Shown in pieces: positions 56,795 to 64,000 of a DNA stretch of 64,000 nucleotides. The notes under the pieces were generated by a model. It was not told the origin of the DNA. It worked only from the letters and a program-made list of their open reading frames with translations, and did not search any database. A program made the position numbers and the translations under genes. The DNA comes from Streptomyces sp. NBC_01446. Its GTDB lineage: Bacteria; Actinomycetota; Actinomycetes; Streptomycetales; Streptomycetaceae. The stretch is from positions 6,162,001-6,226,000 of the forward strand of contig NZ_JAPEPO010000001.1 of assembly GCF_026340095.1 (NCBI RefSeq). The letters run 5' to 3'. Every line of letters starts with the position of its first letter. Position 1 is the stretch's first letter.

Positions 56795-57085
56795 ATGCGA
56801 GCACCTCATGTCAAGCGTTCCTTCGCTGTAGCCGCCGCCGGCGTGATGCTGGCTGGTGGCGCCGCTGTTGGTGCCGCGGGAGCGGCTGCGGCCGCCCCTG
56901 CCCACGCGACCTCCTCGGCCAGCCACTCCTACGACCGGTGCGGCTGGTGGGATGACTGCTACGGCTACGACAACGGGTACGGCTACGGGTACGGCTACGA
57001 CAGCGGCTACGGCTACGGCTACGACAACGGGTACGGCTACGGCGGCGTAGCCATCATCGTGGTGGGCGGCTACGGCGGCTACTGA
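56795..57085 (+). CDS. Small secreted Tyr/Gly-repeat protein
   Basis: 96 residues. Signal peptide about 1-34 (VKRSFAVAAAGVMLAGGAAV ... PAHA). The mature part is about 55 residues: CGWWDDC (Cys pair, 48-54), then YGYDNGYGYGYGYDSGYGYG and further copies of the YGYD(N/S)GYGYG unit (about 55-82). It ends in a hydrophobic stretch GGVAIIVVGGYGGY. Not recognised as a chaplin, rodlin or SapB-type peptide. GGTGGAG five bases before the ATG supports real translation. Could be a surface or adhesive peptide with Tyr for cross-linking (inference). Confidence 0.75.
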   Translation: MRAPHVKRSFAVAAAGVMLAGGAAVGAAGAAAAAPAHATSSASHSYDRCGWWDDCYGYDNGYGYGYGYDSGYGYGYDNGYGYGGVAIIVVGGYGGY

Positions 57086-57499
57086 GCCAACTCGGGGAGA
57101 GGTGAACCAGTGCCGCATCAGACAACGTTCGCCCTGCGGCCACCATGACCCGGCCTGCACGCTCCGTACCCACACGCACCTGATGCCGTCGGGCGAGACC
57201 CGTACCCGGGCCGCCGTAGATCGCGTGTTCCGCGGCCAGGATGCGACGCGCGACGGCCCCGAGACGGCCCAGGGGGAAGGCTGAGTTTCTGACCTGCTAC
57301 AACGTCAGAACAGCCACAACTGACGCACCCCGCAACCGAAGTGGCCCGCACCGGCTCCCGGTGCGGGCCACTCGCGTCATGCCTCGCACAACTCCCGCGC
57401 ATTTCTCGCGCACGCAGGCATAGCGAGGGGCCGCCGCGCGCGTCACAAGGAACAGCACGGGGGGCACCAGGGCCGCCCGACGGGGAAGAGAAGGTGACG
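57086..57499. other. Gap between the Tyr/Gly-rich gene and the sigma gene
   Basis: 414 bases. Holds the right copy of the dapD-end duplication (57310-57323), the inverted repeat TTCTGAC/GTCAGAA (57287-57310) and the terminator at 57340-57372. A 60-codon frame from GTG 57102 has a purine-rich leader but no recognisable product. Confidence 0.5.
57340..57372 (+). terminator. Terminator, probably the original dapD one
   Basis: AGTGGCCCGCACCGG-CTC-CCGGTGCGGGCCACT, a perfect 15-bp stem with a three-base loop, 17 bases past the duplicated dapD end. Confidence 0.85.
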
Positions 57500-58111
57500 A
57501 TGGATGCCGGCAGGGAAGCGCCAACGGGGCATGTCGGACAGACGGCGGGTGAGACAGGCGCGGATCGCTGGGACAGCTTCCGCGAGTTCGTGGCGAGCAG
57601 GTCGTCCGCCCTCCTGAAGACCGCGGTGCTCCTCAGCGGGGGCGACCGGCACGCCGCCGAGGACCTGCTCCAGAACGCGCTGATCAAGGCGGCCGGACGC
57701 TGGCACCGGATCGACGAACCGGAGGCCTACGTACGGAAGATCCTCTACCGCCAGCAGATCAGCAGATGGCGCCTGAAGTGGCGCGGACGGGAACTGACCG
57801 TCGCCGAGCCGCCGGAGAGTCGTACAGGGGTCGACTCTTCCCACGCCGCCGACCTGCGCATCGTGATGCGCACCGCGCTCGCCAGGCTCACCGCCCGGCA
57901 GCGCACCGTACTCGTCCTGCGTTACTTCGAGGACCTGCCCGAGGCGGATGTCGCCCGCCTCCTGGGCTGCTCGGTGGGCACCGTGCGCTCGACCACGCAT
58001 CGCTCGCTCGCCAAGCTGCGCAGCCTCGCGCCCGAACTCGCCGCGCTCGGTCGGGCCGACGCCGAAGAGCTGCCGTCCCGTGACTTCTCGCCCATGGAGG
58101 TGCGTCCGTGA
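57500..58111 (+). CDS. ECF sigma factor, SigE family
   Basis: 203 residues. Region 2 about 30-95 (FREFVASRSSALLKTAVLLS, DLLQNALIKAAGRWHRIDEP, AYVRKILYRQQISRWR) and region 4 about 135-185 (LTARQRTVLVLRYFEDLPEA, VGTVRSTTHRSLAKLR). N-terminal 20 residues are extra. ATG at 57500 has GAAGG five bases upstream; a GTG two codons before is possible. The next gene overlaps by GTGA and encodes a membrane-anchored partner. Confidence 0.9.
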   Translation: MDAGREAPTGHVGQTAGETGADRWDSFREFVASRSSALLKTAVLLSGGDRHAAEDLLQNALIKAAGRWHRIDEPEAYVRKILYRQQISRWRLKWRGRELTVAEPPESRTGVDSSHAADLRIVMRTALARLTARQRTVLVLRYFEDLPEADVARLLGCSVGTVRSTTHRSLAKLRSLAPELAALGRADAEELPSRDFSPMEVRP

Positions 58112-59331
58112 ACGTCGATGAACTGCTGCGCGACGCACTGCGCGAACAGGCCGCCGACAGCGCGTCCGTGCCGTCCGGCTTCGCCGACCGGGTGCTCGCC
58201 GTGCGGCACCGGCGCCGGGTCCGCACCATCGCGGGAGCCGCGGTAGCCACGGCGGCGGTCGTGGCCACGGCGGTCGCCGTGCCCGTCCTGCACTCGGGCG
58301 GCCAGGACGTGCGCCCCGCGAGCCGGATGAACCAGAGCGACATCATCGCGCACCCCGACCAGTCGCCGCCGCGGGACCTGATCGCGGCGGGGGACACGGC
58401 GCTGGCCGCGTTCTCCACGTACAAGAAGGTCGAACTGCCGGGCCGGGACGCCGAGATGCGGCGCACCTTCGGGCTGCTCAACCAGAAGACCGGCAAGTAC
58501 GACAGGACCACGCGGTGGTCGTGGGTCGACGTGGCGCCCGGCATGCGGACGGCCGCCGTCCTGGAGAAGCGGCTGCCCGTGGACCGCGTCGGCCTGCTCG
58601 ACCTGATCACCGGCAAGGTGGAGCGGTGGATCGAGCTCGACAAGGGCGTGGGCGGGGTGAAGTTCTCGCCGGACGGCAGGAAGCTCCTCGCCACGACGTA
58701 CTCCAAGAGCCCCGACCACCTCTACTGGTCGCACAAGATGAACGTGAACGGCAAGAACCAGCCGGGGCCGGTCGCCAGCCGGACCGGGTTCGCCGTCGTC
58801 GACGTCGACTCCGGCAAGGCCGACTGGCACGAACTGCCTTTCTGGAAGGACGAGATGGGCTGGTCGCCGAACGCGCGCGCCGACCTCGCGTTCAGCCACG
58901 ACGGCAAGCTCGTCTACGAGCAGATCCCGACGGCCCCCGGCCGGATCTACTACGACCTGAACGGCCGCAAGGTGGCCACACCCGCCGTGGAGAAACATGT
59001 GACGTGGGCGGAGGCGGGCCTCTCGCCGGACGGCAAGCTCGTCGGGGGCGACTTCGCCGGCCAGGGCGACGAGATCGCCTCGGCGATCGCGGATCCGCTC
59101 AGCGGCAAGATGATCACCAAGGTGCCGGGGCAGCAGCTGCTCGCCTGGGCCGACAACAAGCGGCTCATCGCCTGGGGCTGCGACCCCAAGAAGTGCCGCG
59201 GCAAGGGCGAGTTCCACAACCAGCTGCTCCTGCTCACCATCGGCAGCGACAAGGTCGTCCAGCTCAGCGACTTCCGCAAGGCGTCCGACGACTACCCGGG
59301 CCGCTGGACACCGCAGTTCACGACACGCTGA
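58108..59331 (+). CDS. Membrane-anchored propeller protein paired with the sigma factor
   Basis: 407 residues. Cytoplasmic part 1-38 (MNVDELLRDALREQAADSAS, then basic RHRRRVR), one membrane helix (about 40-60, Ala/Val-rich), and an extracellular TolB/WD40-like part: GVGGVKFSPDGRKLLATTYS, MGWSPNARADLAFSHDGKLV, GLSPDGKLVGGDFAG. A CDPKKC pair lies near the end. The layout suits an anti-sigma or signal-receiving protein, but no zinc anti-sigma motif is seen. GTG start overlaps the sigma stop; its 3' end overlaps the convergent dapA by 14 bases. Confidence 0.75.
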   Translation: MNVDELLRDALREQAADSASVPSGFADRVLAVRHRRRVRTIAGAAVATAAVVATAVAVPVLHSGGQDVRPASRMNQSDIIAHPDQSPPRDLIAAGDTALAAFSTYKKVELPGRDAEMRRTFGLLNQKTGKYDRTTRWSWVDVAPGMRTAAVLEKRLPVDRVGLLDLITGKVERWIELDKGVGGVKFSPDGRKLLATTYSKSPDHLYWSHKMNVNGKNQPGPVASRTGFAVVDVDSGKADWHELPFWKDEMGWSPNARADLAFSHDGKLVYEQIPTAPGRIYYDLNGRKVATPAVEKHVTWAEAGLSPDGKLVGGDFAGQGDEIASAIADPLSGKMITKVPGQQLLAWADNKRLIAWGCDPKKCRGKGEFHNQLLLLTIGSDKVVQLSDFRKASDDYPGRWTPQFTTR

Positions 59332-60223
59332 CGAACTTCTCGTACGCGGTCAGCAGCCCGTCGGTCACCTCGTGGCCGGCGGGCCGCAGTGGTGCGCGGA
59401 CCGGGCCGCCGGGCAGGCCGAGCGCGCCGAGCAGTGCCTTCGCGGTGACCGTGCCCGGCAGCCCGGACGCCATCATCAACTCGACGAGTGGCGCGGCGAG
59501 TTGCTGGCGCCGGGCCGCCTCCCGGGTGTCGCCCGCGTCGTAGGAGTCCAGGACGGCCCGCAGCGCACGCGGCGCCACGTTCGCGACCGTCGACACGAAG
59601 CCCGCCCCGCCCACCGCGTACAGCGGGAGCGCGAACTCCTCGCAGCCCGCGTAGTACGCGAGACCGGTCGCGCCGAGCACCTTCTGCGTGGCGAGCATGT
59701 CGTACGCGCAGTCCTTGACGGCCAGGATCCGGGGGTGGGACGCGAGCCGGATCAGGGTGGCCGGCTCGATGCGCGTGCCGGTGCGGCCCGGGATGTCGTA
59801 CAGCATCACCGGCAGTCCCGACGCGTCCGCGATCTCGCGGAAGTGCGCCTCCAGGGCGTCCTGTGGCGGGCGGCTGTAGTACGGGCTGACGACCAACAGG
59901 CCGTCCGCGCCCGCCTTTTCGGCCCCGGCCGCGAGCTCCACGGTGTGCCGGGTGTCCGCGGTGCCGACGCCCGCGACGACGGGGACCCGCTCCCCGACCG
60001 CGTCCTTCACGGCGCGCACGAGCGCGGCCTTCTCGTCGTCCGACGTCGTGGGGGACTCGCCGGTGGTGCCGGACAGGACGAGGCCCTCGCAGCCCTCGGC
60101 GACCAGGTGGGCCGCCAGGCGCTGCGCGCCGTCCAGGTCAAGGGCTCCGTCGTCGGCGAACGGCGTGACCATGGCGCACAGGGCGCGGCCGAAGGGCGGG
60201 TGCGGGGAGTTCGCGAGGCTCAT
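59318..60223 (-). CDS. dapA: 4-hydroxy-tetrahydrodipicolinate synthase family protein
   Basis: 301 residues of the DHDPS/NAL aldolase family. SGTTGESPTT (51-60) binds substrate, Tyr142 and Arg147 in LYDIPGRTG, and the Schiff-base Lys170 in ILAVKDCAYD. The triad Thr/Tyr/Tyr (Thr53-54, Tyr115-116, Tyr142) is present, which supports real DapA (pyruvate plus aspartate semialdehyde). Streptomyces have several paralogues, so another aldolase role is possible. The ATG at 60223 matches the family start; ribosome binding site is weak. Confidence 0.82.
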   Translation of the reverse strand: MSLANSPHPPFGRALCAMVTPFADDGALDLDGAQRLAAHLVAEGCEGLVLSGTTGESPTTSDDEKAALVRAVKDAVGERVPVVAGVGTADTRHTVELAAGAEKAGADGLLVVSPYYSRPPQDALEAHFREIADASGLPVMLYDIPGRTGTRIEPATLIRLASHPRILAVKDCAYDMLATQKVLGATGLAYYAGCEEFALPLYAVGGAGFVSTVANVAPRALRAVLDSYDAGDTREAARRQQLAAPLVELMMASGLPGTVTAKALLGALGLPGGPVRAPLRPAGHEVTDGLLTAYEKFVSVS

Positions 60224-60427
60224 ATGTGCAGTCTCGGCGCCCCGACCGTGCAGCTCCACTTAATTCTTCTACGAGGTAGTGGCGAGCCTCGCTAATCGGT
60301 CGGGGTGCGTGGCCGAGTTTCGACGGGATATTGGCCGAGGGGCGACCTTCAGAAAGGGCGCCCGGATTCCGAGTTATCAGGAAGAAGTCGCACGTATGCG
60401 TAGACATATAAAACGTATAAGGATCCC

Positions 60428-60667
60428 GTGGTGCGTGACATCGTCCTGGCCCTCGCCGCTCCGCTGCTGATCTGCGCGAGTGGCATCTACGCCGCGTGTG
60501 ACATCTGGCGGCGCCGCCAGCACCCCGCGCCGGACCCGAGCTCACAGGCCGGGCGCCGCATCGCCGCCGAACGGGCGGTGGCCGACGCGGAGGCGATCGT
60601 GGCCGACCGGTACGCGATCCTCGCCGAGGCGGAACGCAGTGCCGCGCGGCTCGGCGGACAGCAGTAG
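60428..60667 (+). CDS. Small membrane-anchored protein
   Basis: 79 residues. One hydrophobic helix (about 5-24, IVLALAAPLLICASGIYAAC) followed by a basic patch WRRRQ and a charged Ala/Glu/Arg helix that may coil (AAERAVADAEAIVADRYAIL). AAGGA lies four bases before GTG 60428 (seven before GTG 60431). Not recognised. A strong hairpin follows. Confidence 0.55.
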   Translation: MVRDIVLALAAPLLICASGIYAACDIWRRRQHPAPDPSSQAGRRIAAERAVADAEAIVADRYAILAEAERSAARLGGQQ

Positions 60668-60709
60668 GGCGGGGCGCTCACTCCCAGCCGGTGAGTGAAC
60701 GCCCCGCCC
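60665..60709. terminator. Terminator after the small membrane protein gene
   Basis: AGGGCGGGGCGCTCACT (60665-60681) with AGTGAACGCCCCGCCCT (60693-60709), one mismatch. Also faces the convergent ABC operon. Confidence 0.85.
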
Positions 60710-60744
60710 TCATGTGCGGTGTCAATGAGCGGTGGTGCTGTTGA

Positions 60745-61539
60745 TCAGTGCTTACCGGTGTTGTTGAAGAGCGAGCGCGACCAGGTGTAGCCGAGCACGG
60801 CCAGTGCCACGCACCAGACCACGGCCAGCCACCCGTTGTTGCCGATCTCGGTGCCGAGCAGCAGTCCGCGCAGGGTCTCGATGGCCGGGGTGAACGGCTG
60901 GTACTCGGCGATCGGCTGGAACCAGCCCGGCATCGCGTGGACCGGCACGAACGCGCTGGACAGGAGCGGCAGAACCATCAGCGGCATCGCGTTGTTGCTG
61001 GCCGCCTCGGCGTTCGGGCTGGACAGGCCCATGCCGACCGCGATCCAGGTGAGCGCCAGGGAGACGAGCGCCAGCAGCCCGACCGCCAGGATCCACTCCA
61101 GGGCGGTGGCATCCGTGGACCGGAACCCGATCGCCACGGCGACGGCCCCGACGAGCACCACGCTCATCACGCACTGCAGAACACTGCCGACGACGTGCCC
61201 GATGAGCACCGATCCGCGGTGGATCGCCATGGTGCGGAAGCGGGCGATGATGCCCTCGGTCATGTCCATGGAGACGGACACCGCGCTGCCGATCGTGGTG
61301 CCGCCGATGGTCAGCATCAGGATGCCCGGGACGAGATACGCGATGTACGCGGAGCGGTCGGCGCCGCCACCGCTGATGCCGGCGCTCATCACGTCGCCGA
61401 AGATGTAGACGAAGAGCAACAGCAGCACGACGGGCGTCAGCAGCAGATTCAGCGTCATCGAGGGGTAGCGCCGGGCGTGCAGGAGGTTGCGGCGCAGCAT
61501 CGTGGACGAGTCGCGCACGGCGAGGGACAGGGAGCTCAT
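60745..61539 (-). CDS. ABC-2 permease, DrrB-like
   Basis: 264 residues, six membrane helices. DrrB/ABC-2 features: NLLLTPVVLLLLFVYIFGDV (about 31-50), AYLVPGILMLTIGGTTIGSA (about 67-86), MTEGIIARFRTMAIHRGSVL (about 93-112, coupling helix) and AEASNNAMPL-like region before helix V. Overlaps the ATPase gene by four bases. Probably exports a drug-like compound. Confidence 0.9.
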   Translation of the reverse strand: MSSLSLAVRDSSTMLRRNLLHARRYPSMTLNLLLTPVVLLLLFVYIFGDVMSAGISGGGADRSAYIAYLVPGILMLTIGGTTIGSAVSVSMDMTEGIIARFRTMAIHRGSVLIGHVVGSVLQCVMSVVLVGAVAVAIGFRSTDATALEWILAVGLLALVSLALTWIAVGMGLSSPNAEAASNNAMPLMVLPLLSSAFVPVHAMPGWFQPIAEYQPFTPAIETLRGLLLGTEIGNNGWLAVVWCVALAVLGYTWSRSLFNNTGKH

Positions 61540-62546
61540 CGGGCTTCCTCCTTGGGCTGGTTCGGCTGGGTGGGTACGCCGGCGCCGCCGGTCAGGGCGA
61601 AGAACACGTCGTCGAGGTCGGGGGTGTGCACGGTCAACTCGTCCGCCTCGATGCCGACCGAGTCCAGCCAGTCGAGGATGGAGCGCAGCTCGCGCTGGCT
61701 GCCGTCGCTGGGGATCTGCAGCGCGAGGGCCTCGTCGTCCCGGTGGGCCTCGCGCAGGGAGAGGGCGGCCGACCGGTAGACGTCCGGGTCGGTGAACCGG
61801 AGCCGGATGTGTCCGCCGGGGATGAGCCGCTTGAGTTCCTCGGCGCTGCCCTCGGCGGCGATCCTGCCGTCGTTGAGCACGGCGATGCGGTCGGCGAGCT
61901 CGTCGGCCTCGTCCAGGTACTGGGTGGTGAGGAAGACGGTGACGCCGTCGGAGACCAGCTCGCGGATGATGCCCCACATGTTGTGGCGGGCGCGGGGGTC
62001 GAGACCGGTGGTCGGCTCGTCGAGGAAGATGATCCGGGGGTTGCCGACCAGCGTCATGGCGATGTCGAGGCGGCGCTTCATACCGCCCGAGTAGGTGGAG
62101 GCGGGCTTCTTCGCGGCGTCGGTGAGATCGAAGCGTTCCAGCAACTCGGCGGCGACGCGCCGCCCCTCGCGCTTGGGCAGGTGGTGCAGGTCGGCCATGA
62201 GGAGCATGTTCTCCTCGCCGGTGATCAGGCCGTCGACGGCGGAGAACTGGCCGGTCACCCCGATCGCGGCACGTACGCCGTCCGGTGACGTGGCGAGGTC
62301 GTGGCCCGCGACCTGGGCCTGACCGCCGTCGGCGGAGATGAGCGTGGACAGGATCTGCACGGCCGTGGTCTTGCCGGCGCCGTTCGGGCCGAGCAGGGCG
62401 AACACGGTGCCGGTCGGGATGTGCAGGTCGATCCCGTCGAGGACGGTCTTGTCGCCGTACGACTTGCGCAGACCGACGGTGGAGACGGCGGCGGACGGCT
62501 GCCGGCCGTCGCCCGACCTGGACGTGGTCATGACAGATGAAGGCAT
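61536..62546 (-). CDS. ABC transporter ATP-binding protein, DrrA-like
   Basis: 336 residues. Walker A GPNGAGKTT (about 53-61), Q-loop IGVTGQFSAVDGLITGEENM, signature YSGGMKRRLDIAMTLVGNPR, Walker B IIFLDEPTTGLDPRARH and H-loop TTQYLDEADELAD. C-terminal DUF4162-type domain. The ATG at 62546 is chosen because GGGAGG lies five bases upstream. Operon with the DrrB-like permease; a DUF4097 gene lies just upstream on the same strand. Confidence 0.92.
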   Translation of the reverse strand: MPSSVMTTSRSGDGRQPSAAVSTVGLRKSYGDKTVLDGIDLHIPTGTVFALLGPNGAGKTTAVQILSTLISADGGQAQVAGHDLATSPDGVRAAIGVTGQFSAVDGLITGEENMLLMADLHHLPKREGRRVAAELLERFDLTDAAKKPASTYSGGMKRRLDIAMTLVGNPRIIFLDEPTTGLDPRARHNMWGIIRELVSDGVTVFLTTQYLDEADELADRIAVLNDGRIAAEGSAEELKRLIPGGHIRLRFTDPDVYRSAALSLREAHRDDEALALQIPSDGSQRELRSILDWLDSVGIEADELTVHTPDLDDVFFALTGGAGVPTQPNQPKEEAR

Positions 62547-62613
62547 GGGGCCCTCCCGTTCGAAGGCGTGGTGAGCGGTGAAGTGGCGGGTGGCGTAAGG
62601 GGCTTGGGGCGGG

Positions 62614-63459
62614 TCAGGCCCGGGCGCGGCGGATGTCGATGTTGCCGAACTTGGTCCGGGCGCGGACCTCGACCGTTTCCTCGCTCTCCTCCGGGCTGTC
62701 GGAGGCGGTGAGCGTGTTGCGCACCTGTCCGTTGCCCGAGCCGGCGTCGAGCCAGGCGGCCGTGCCCTCACGGATGCCGATGTCGATGGCGCCGTAGGAG
62801 GTCTCGAGCTGGACGGTGCCACGGGCCACGTCGCCCACGCGCAGGGTGCCGTGGGCGGTGGTCGCGGTGACCGAGCTCTCGGCGCGGCGGATGTCGATGT
62901 CGCCGTTGGCGCCGCTCACCCGCAGATCGCCGATCGCGGTGCCGACGCTCGTGGAGCCGTGCGAGTTCTTCAGGACGGCCGGGCCGTCCACGACACCGAC
63001 GCGCAGGCTGCCGGAGCTGGTGGTGATCTCGGCCAGGCCCTCGACCTGGTCCACGGTGATCGAGCCGTGCGACGCGGTCAGCTGGAGCGGGCCCGTCGAG
63101 TCCAGACGGACGTCACCCGACGACGTCTTCACGCGGACCTCGCCTAGCCGGCCCTCGCCGAGCACCTGGGTCCAGGAACCGGTCGTGTCGATGCGGGAGC
63201 CGGTGGGCAGCTCGACCGTCACGTCGACACTTCCGGTGGGCCCGACGAGATAGCGACCCTTGGGTGTCCTGATGGTCAGCACGCCGTTCGCGTAGGTGAC
63301 CTCGGTCTGCTCGGCGACCCGCACGTCCTTGTCCTTCTTCGGGTCGCGGGGCCGCATCTCGACGACCGTGTCGAGGCGGTCGCTCGCGGAGAACTGGATG
63401 GAACCGGCGGCCACGTTGGCGATGACCGAGATCGGCTGGGGCGTGTCGAAAGAAGGCAT
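62614..63459 (-). CDS. DUF4097 beta-strand repeat protein
   Basis: 281 residues, no signal peptide. Repeated short beta-turn units: VKTSSGDVRLDSTG, LTASHGSITVDQVEG, ITTSSGSLRVGVVDG, LKNSHGSTSVGTAIG, VSGANGDIDIRRAE, TTAHGTLRVGDVARG. They form a right-handed beta-solenoid typical of DUF4097. Function unknown; often beside RHH regulators and ABC exporters in Streptomyces. About 65 bases separate it from both neighbours on the same strand. Confidence 0.85.
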   Translation of the reverse strand: MPSFDTPQPISVIANVAAGSIQFSASDRLDTVVEMRPRDPKKDKDVRVAEQTEVTYANGVLTIRTPKGRYLVGPTGSVDVTVELPTGSRIDTTGSWTQVLGEGRLGEVRVKTSSGDVRLDSTGPLQLTASHGSITVDQVEGLAEITTSSGSLRVGVVDGPAVLKNSHGSTSVGTAIGDLRVSGANGDIDIRRAESSVTATTAHGTLRVGDVARGTVQLETSYGAIDIGIREGTAAWLDAGSGNGQVRNTLTASDSPEESEETVEVRARTKFGNIDIRRARA

Positions 63460-63525
63460 GGCTGTCCCGTCCTCTTGGGTCTCAGGGTGAAGTTCCGGGT
63501 GAATTCGGGCGGGCGGGAGGCGCGG

Positions 63526-64000
63526 TCAGCGCACCCAGCCCGTGAAGCTCTGTCCGACGGTGCGGGTGGTGCGGGTGGCTTGGGTGCTTCCCGGTGTACG
63601 TGACGGGGTGCCGCCGTCGACCGCGGCCGACACGGCTCGTACCAGCCACGCGTTGACCGACAGGCCCTCGCGGCTCGCGGCCTCCTCGGCGCGCGTCTTG
63701 AGGTGGGCGGGCAGGCGCAGATTGACGCGGGCTGTGCCGCCCTCGTCTCCGTCGGCGGGCGCCGGGGCCGGCGCCTTGAGCGGCTCGGCGGGCCCGCTCC
63801 TGTCCTCGTACGCCTCGTCGGCCGCCGGCCGCGTGACGACGAAGTCCGGGTCGAGCCCGCGCAGCCGTACGTCGACCGAGCCGGGGGCGAGTTCACGGGT
63901 GATCTCGTCCATCGCGGCGGAGAGCACGTTGAGCATCGTCAGGCGGGTCGCCGACTCCAGGGGAGCGGTGAGCCGCTCGGCCAGCTCGCGGGCTTCTTCG
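63526..64000 (-). CDS. Ribbon-helix-helix (HicB/Arc-like) protein, 5' end cut by the window
   Basis: The frame is open to the last base, reading ELAERLTAPLESATRLTM before the first internal ATG, so the start lies outside. The C-terminal part has ARVNLRLPAHLKTRAEEAAS and REGLSVNAWLVRAVSAAVDG, a ribbon-helix-helix DNA-binding domain. A low-complexity Ala/Pro linker precedes it. Probably regulates the DUF4097-ABC set downstream; annotated as HicB-like in similar loci, without a visible toxin here. Confidence 0.7.
   Translation of the reverse strand, partial: EEARELAERLTAPLESATRLTMLNVLSAAMDEITRELAPGSVDVRLRGLDPDFVVTRPAADEAYEDRSGPAEPLKAPAPAPADGDEGGTARVNLRLPAHLKTRAEEAASREGLSVNAWLVRAVSAAVDGGTPSRTPGSTQATRTTRTVGQSFTGWVR

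Larger units (their letters stand above)
56187..57323. mobile_element. Putative small insertion bracketed by a 14-bp duplication of the dapD end
   Basis: ACAGCCACAACTGA occurs at 56187-56200 (last codons and stop of dapD) and again at 57310-57323. The bases after the second copy lead to a perfect 15-bp terminator, which looks like the original dapD terminator. Beside the second copy lies TTCTGAC-N10-GTCAGAA (57287-57310). The segment between carries one gene (56795-57085), no integrase, and parts less GC-rich than the surroundings. A site-specific insertion that restored the dapD end fits, but no recombinase proves it. Confidence 0.45.

Noticed and set aside
57102..57284. 60-codon frame from GTG after the Tyr/Gly-rich gene
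   Set aside because: A purine-rich stretch precedes it, but the product shows no known feature and its codon pattern is unconvincing.

Overview
This window is a very GC-rich, gene-dense piece of an actinobacterial chromosome, almost certainly Streptomyces. The evidence is whiA (sporulation), a TerC/ChaA pair, mycothiol-type DinB proteins, OpcA beside Zwf, a SufR-led Suf operon, GTG/TTG starts, ATGA stop-start overlaps, and the gene order uvrA - uvrC - rapZ - yvcK - whiA - gap - pgk - tpiA - secG - pgi - (pgl opcA zwf tal tkt) - ctaB - ctaA - suf - dapD, which is the Streptomyces core order as I know it. No tRNA, rRNA, IS element or CRISPR array was found.

Layout. 1-5.6 kb: tail of a large FtsK-like protein, terC behind a yybP-ykoY-type Mn2+ riboswitch, a ChaA-like Ca2+/H+ antiporter, aroQ, and a DinB/metallo-beta-lactamase pair. 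5.8-8.9 kb: uvrA with a histone-like Lys/Ala tail. 9.1-14.5 kb: a sucrose-utilisation cassette (PfkB fructokinase, LacY/CscB-type permease, intracellular GH32 hydrolase, LacI regulator) with two CACGTG operators between the divergent genes, set between uvrA and uvrC. 14.5-16.2 kb: 25-bp tandem repeats, a Tat-exported Rieske lipoprotein and an HTH protein. 16.4-21.4 kb: overlapping uvrC-rapZ-yvcK-whiA, with a PafBC-type DNA-damage promoter placed so that uvrC would be leaderless. 21.7-24.6 kb: a large secreted M14 carboxypeptidase behind four 19-bp tandem repeats.

24.9-38.0 kb: central carbon metabolism. gap, pgk and tpiA form the lower glycolytic block, followed by secG, an RbpA-family gene and pgi. 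The pentose-phosphate operon tkt-tal-zwf-opcA-pgl runs on the minus strand. tkt carries a single-base deletion that splits it into two reading frames. 38.3-44.6 kb: haem A synthesis (ctaB, ctaA), an amidohydrolase, an ABC-2 exporter and an AAC(3)-family protein. 44.8-51.4 kb: the Fe-S assembly operon sufR-sufB-sufD-ferredoxin-sufC-sufS-sufU-DUF59. 51.5-56.2 kb: a secreted propeller-like protein, a multi-pass membrane protein, an SMR efflux pump with its TetR regulator, and dapD.

56.2-57.3 kb: a segment bracketed by a 14-bp duplication of the dapD 3' end. It looks like a small insertion that rebuilt the dapD end, and it carries a gene for a Tyr/Gly-repeat secreted peptide. 57.5-64 kb: an ECF sigma factor with a membrane-anchored partner, dapA, a small membrane protein, a DrrAB-type exporter, a DUF4097 protein and a ribbon-helix-helix protein cut by the window edge.
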